This document shows positions 13,219-14,038 of a stretch of 14,038 bases of DNA, one piece after another. This DNA is from an uncultured Collinsella sp. (lineage in GTDB: Bacteria; Actinomycetota; Coriobacteriia; Coriobacteriales; Coriobacteriaceae). The notes under the pieces were generated by a model. The model did no database searches. It was not told the origin of the DNA and was given only the letters and a program-made list of their open reading frames with translations. A program made the translations under genes and the position numbers. The stretch covers positions 1-14,038 of the forward strand of contig URNM01000040.1 in assembly GCA_900549185.1 (NCBI GenBank), given 5' to 3'. Position 1 is the first letter of the stretch. Each line of letters starts with the position of its first letter.

Positions 13219-13346
13219 ATTTGCGTTGACCTGCTGAAGAATCGCATTTGCCTGCGGCGATGCCGGCTCCCGGCGTTAACATACGATGAATCGCAATTTG
13301 GTCTGCGGCGCTTGCGCTGCACGCACAGGGCGCATTTGCGCCTGCG
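13219..13346. repeat. Degenerate repeats upstream of galU
   Basis: Variants of CGCATTTG..CCTGCG recur at about 13219-13234 (AATTTGCGTTGACCTG), 13239-13259 (GAATCGCATTTGCCTGCGGC), 13288-13310 (GAATCGCAATTTGGTCTGCG, continuing GCG) and 13331-13346 (CGCATTTGCGCCTGCG). The two middle copies agree over about 20 bases with 49-base spacing. They fill the region where the galU promoter should be; no clear -35/-10 pair was found (TACGAT near 13282 is a weak candidate). Confidence 0.5.
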
Positions 13347-13364
13347 AAAGGATCCTTGAATAAT

Positions 13365-13988
13365 ATGAAGGCAATCATCCCCGCCGCCGGTCTTGGCACG
13401 CGTTTTCTGCCGGGCACCAAGTGCACGCCCAAAGAGATGCTGCCGGTGCTCGACAAGCCCGTCATCCAGTATGTCGTTGAGGAGGCGCTTGCTCCCGAAG
13501 AGGTCGACGACGCCATCATCGTCACCTCTCCCGGCAAGCCCGAGCTGCTGAGCTACTTCCAGCCCGACCGTTCGCTCGAGAACCTGCTTCGCGAGCGCGG
13601 CAAGGACGCCTACGCCGATGCCGTTGCCCATGCGGGCGGTATGCCGGTCGACTTCCGCTATCAATATGAGCCCAAGGGCCTGGGCCACGCTATCCGTTCG
13701 GCTGCCGATGCCGTGGCGGGAGAGAACTTCCTGGTTCTTCTGGGCGACTACGTCGTTCCCAACCGCGACATCTGCGATAAGATGCTTGCCGTCTCCAAGG
13801 AGCACGGCGGTGCTTCTGTTATCGCCGTTGCCGCGTGCGCTCCCGAGGAAGTCAGCCGCTACGGCGTGATTGCCGGCGAGCGCGTGGGCTCGCTTGACGG
13901 TGCCGATGACGCTGCCGATGACGAGCCCGGCTCGGTGTGGCGTGTTTCCGGCCTGGTCGAGAAGCCCTCTGCCGAGGAGGCTCCCTCC
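13365..13988 (+). CDS. galU: UTP-glucose-1-phosphate uridylyltransferase (3' truncated)
   Basis: Makes UDP-glucose from UTP and glucose-1-phosphate for cell-surface polysaccharides and galactose metabolism. The 208 genomic codons cover most of the nucleotidyltransferase domain. They include the nucleotide-binding loop IIPAAGLGTRFLPGTKCTPK (4-23), EMLPVLDKPVIQYVVEEAL, the GLGHAI segment, LLGDYVVP, VSRYGVIAGE, and the VEKPS segment where the insert ends. About 70-100 residues are missing at the C-terminus. I chose the ATG at 13365, where family members start (MKAIIPAAG); a TTG three codons earlier lies only three bases from AAAGGA. Past 13988 the frame runs into adapter, adding the spurious tail LSLIHISEPTRH. 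Confidence 0.95.
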
Positions 13989-14038
13989 CTGTCTCTTATA
14001 CACATCTCCGAGCCCACGAGACACTGAGCGATCTCGTA
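13989..14038 (-). other. Nextera i7-side adapter (non-genomic)
   Basis: Bases 13989-14007 are the reverse complement of the 19-base Tn5 mosaic end, 14008-14022 (CCGAGCCCACGAGAC) the Nextera read-2 primer complement, 14023-14030 (ACTGAGCG) an i7 index, and 14031-14038 (ATCTCGTA) the start of the P7 sequence. It is library sequence. Frames that cross it, such as a minus-strand one beginning MSRGLGDVYKRQ, are artefacts. Confidence 0.98.

Noticed and set aside
13053..14024. 323-residue minus-strand open frame
   Set aside because: It starts in the i7 adapter (MSRGLGDVYKRQ), is antisense to galU and runs through a terminator and non-coding sequence.
1..14038. Inverted 19-base Tn5 mosaic ends as evidence of a 14-kb transposon
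   Set aside because: They are flanked by P5/P7 tails and index words, which exist only in sequencing libraries.

Overview
The window is a 14,038-base contig. Its outer 48 and 50 bases are not genomic: both ends carry complete Illumina Nextera adapters with sample indices and 19-base mosaic ends. The real insert is 49-13988. It is GC-rich (roughly 60%), uses strong AGGAGG/GAAAGGA-type ribosome binding sites, and carries housekeeping genes of a Gram-positive, gut-associated anaerobe. The gene set, codon use and architecture (FeoA-FeoB fusion, stand-alone EIIA-Glc, rplJ-rplL with an L10 leader) suggest a Coriobacteriia-type actinobacterium such as Collinsella. That placement is an inference from overall character, not a database match.

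Layout. On the minus strand, from high to low coordinates, lie crr (PTS EIIA-Glc), its terminator, asnS (asparaginyl-tRNA synthetase), its terminator, and the first ten codons of another gene cut by the contig end. Divergent from crr, across a spacer with a LacI-family-like operator, a plus-strand run begins: an alpha/beta hydrolase (esterase-like), a FeoA-FeoB ferrous iron transporter, an MFS exporter of the SotB/AraJ type, a cytoplasmic GH13 glucosidase, and a family-6 uracil/hypoxanthine-DNA glycosylase. One unrecognised minus-strand gene (219 aa) converges on the glycosylase with a 1-base gap. The plus strand then carries a class I/II aminotransferase, a 505-base non-coding stretch, rplJ, rplL and a truncated galU.

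The 505-base stretch before rplJ is the most interesting part. It holds a roughly 270-base imperfect palindrome whose right arm supplies the -35 box of a good rplJ promoter (TTGACC-17-CATAAT). A canonical L10 autoregulatory leader and its attenuator terminator follow. Other signals are a terminator whose loop holds the -35 of the next gene, a 23-bp perfect inverted repeat after the MFS gene, paired GGTTAGCC motifs just downstream of the feoAB -10, and degenerate repeats before galU. The last third of the aminotransferase gene switches abruptly in codon choice.

The genes do not form one pathway. They are independent short units for translation (asnS, rplJL), sugar uptake and use (crr, GH13, galU), iron uptake (feoAB), efflux, DNA repair and amino-acid metabolism. 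I see no defence island, prophage, CRISPR array, transposase, tRNA or rRNA.
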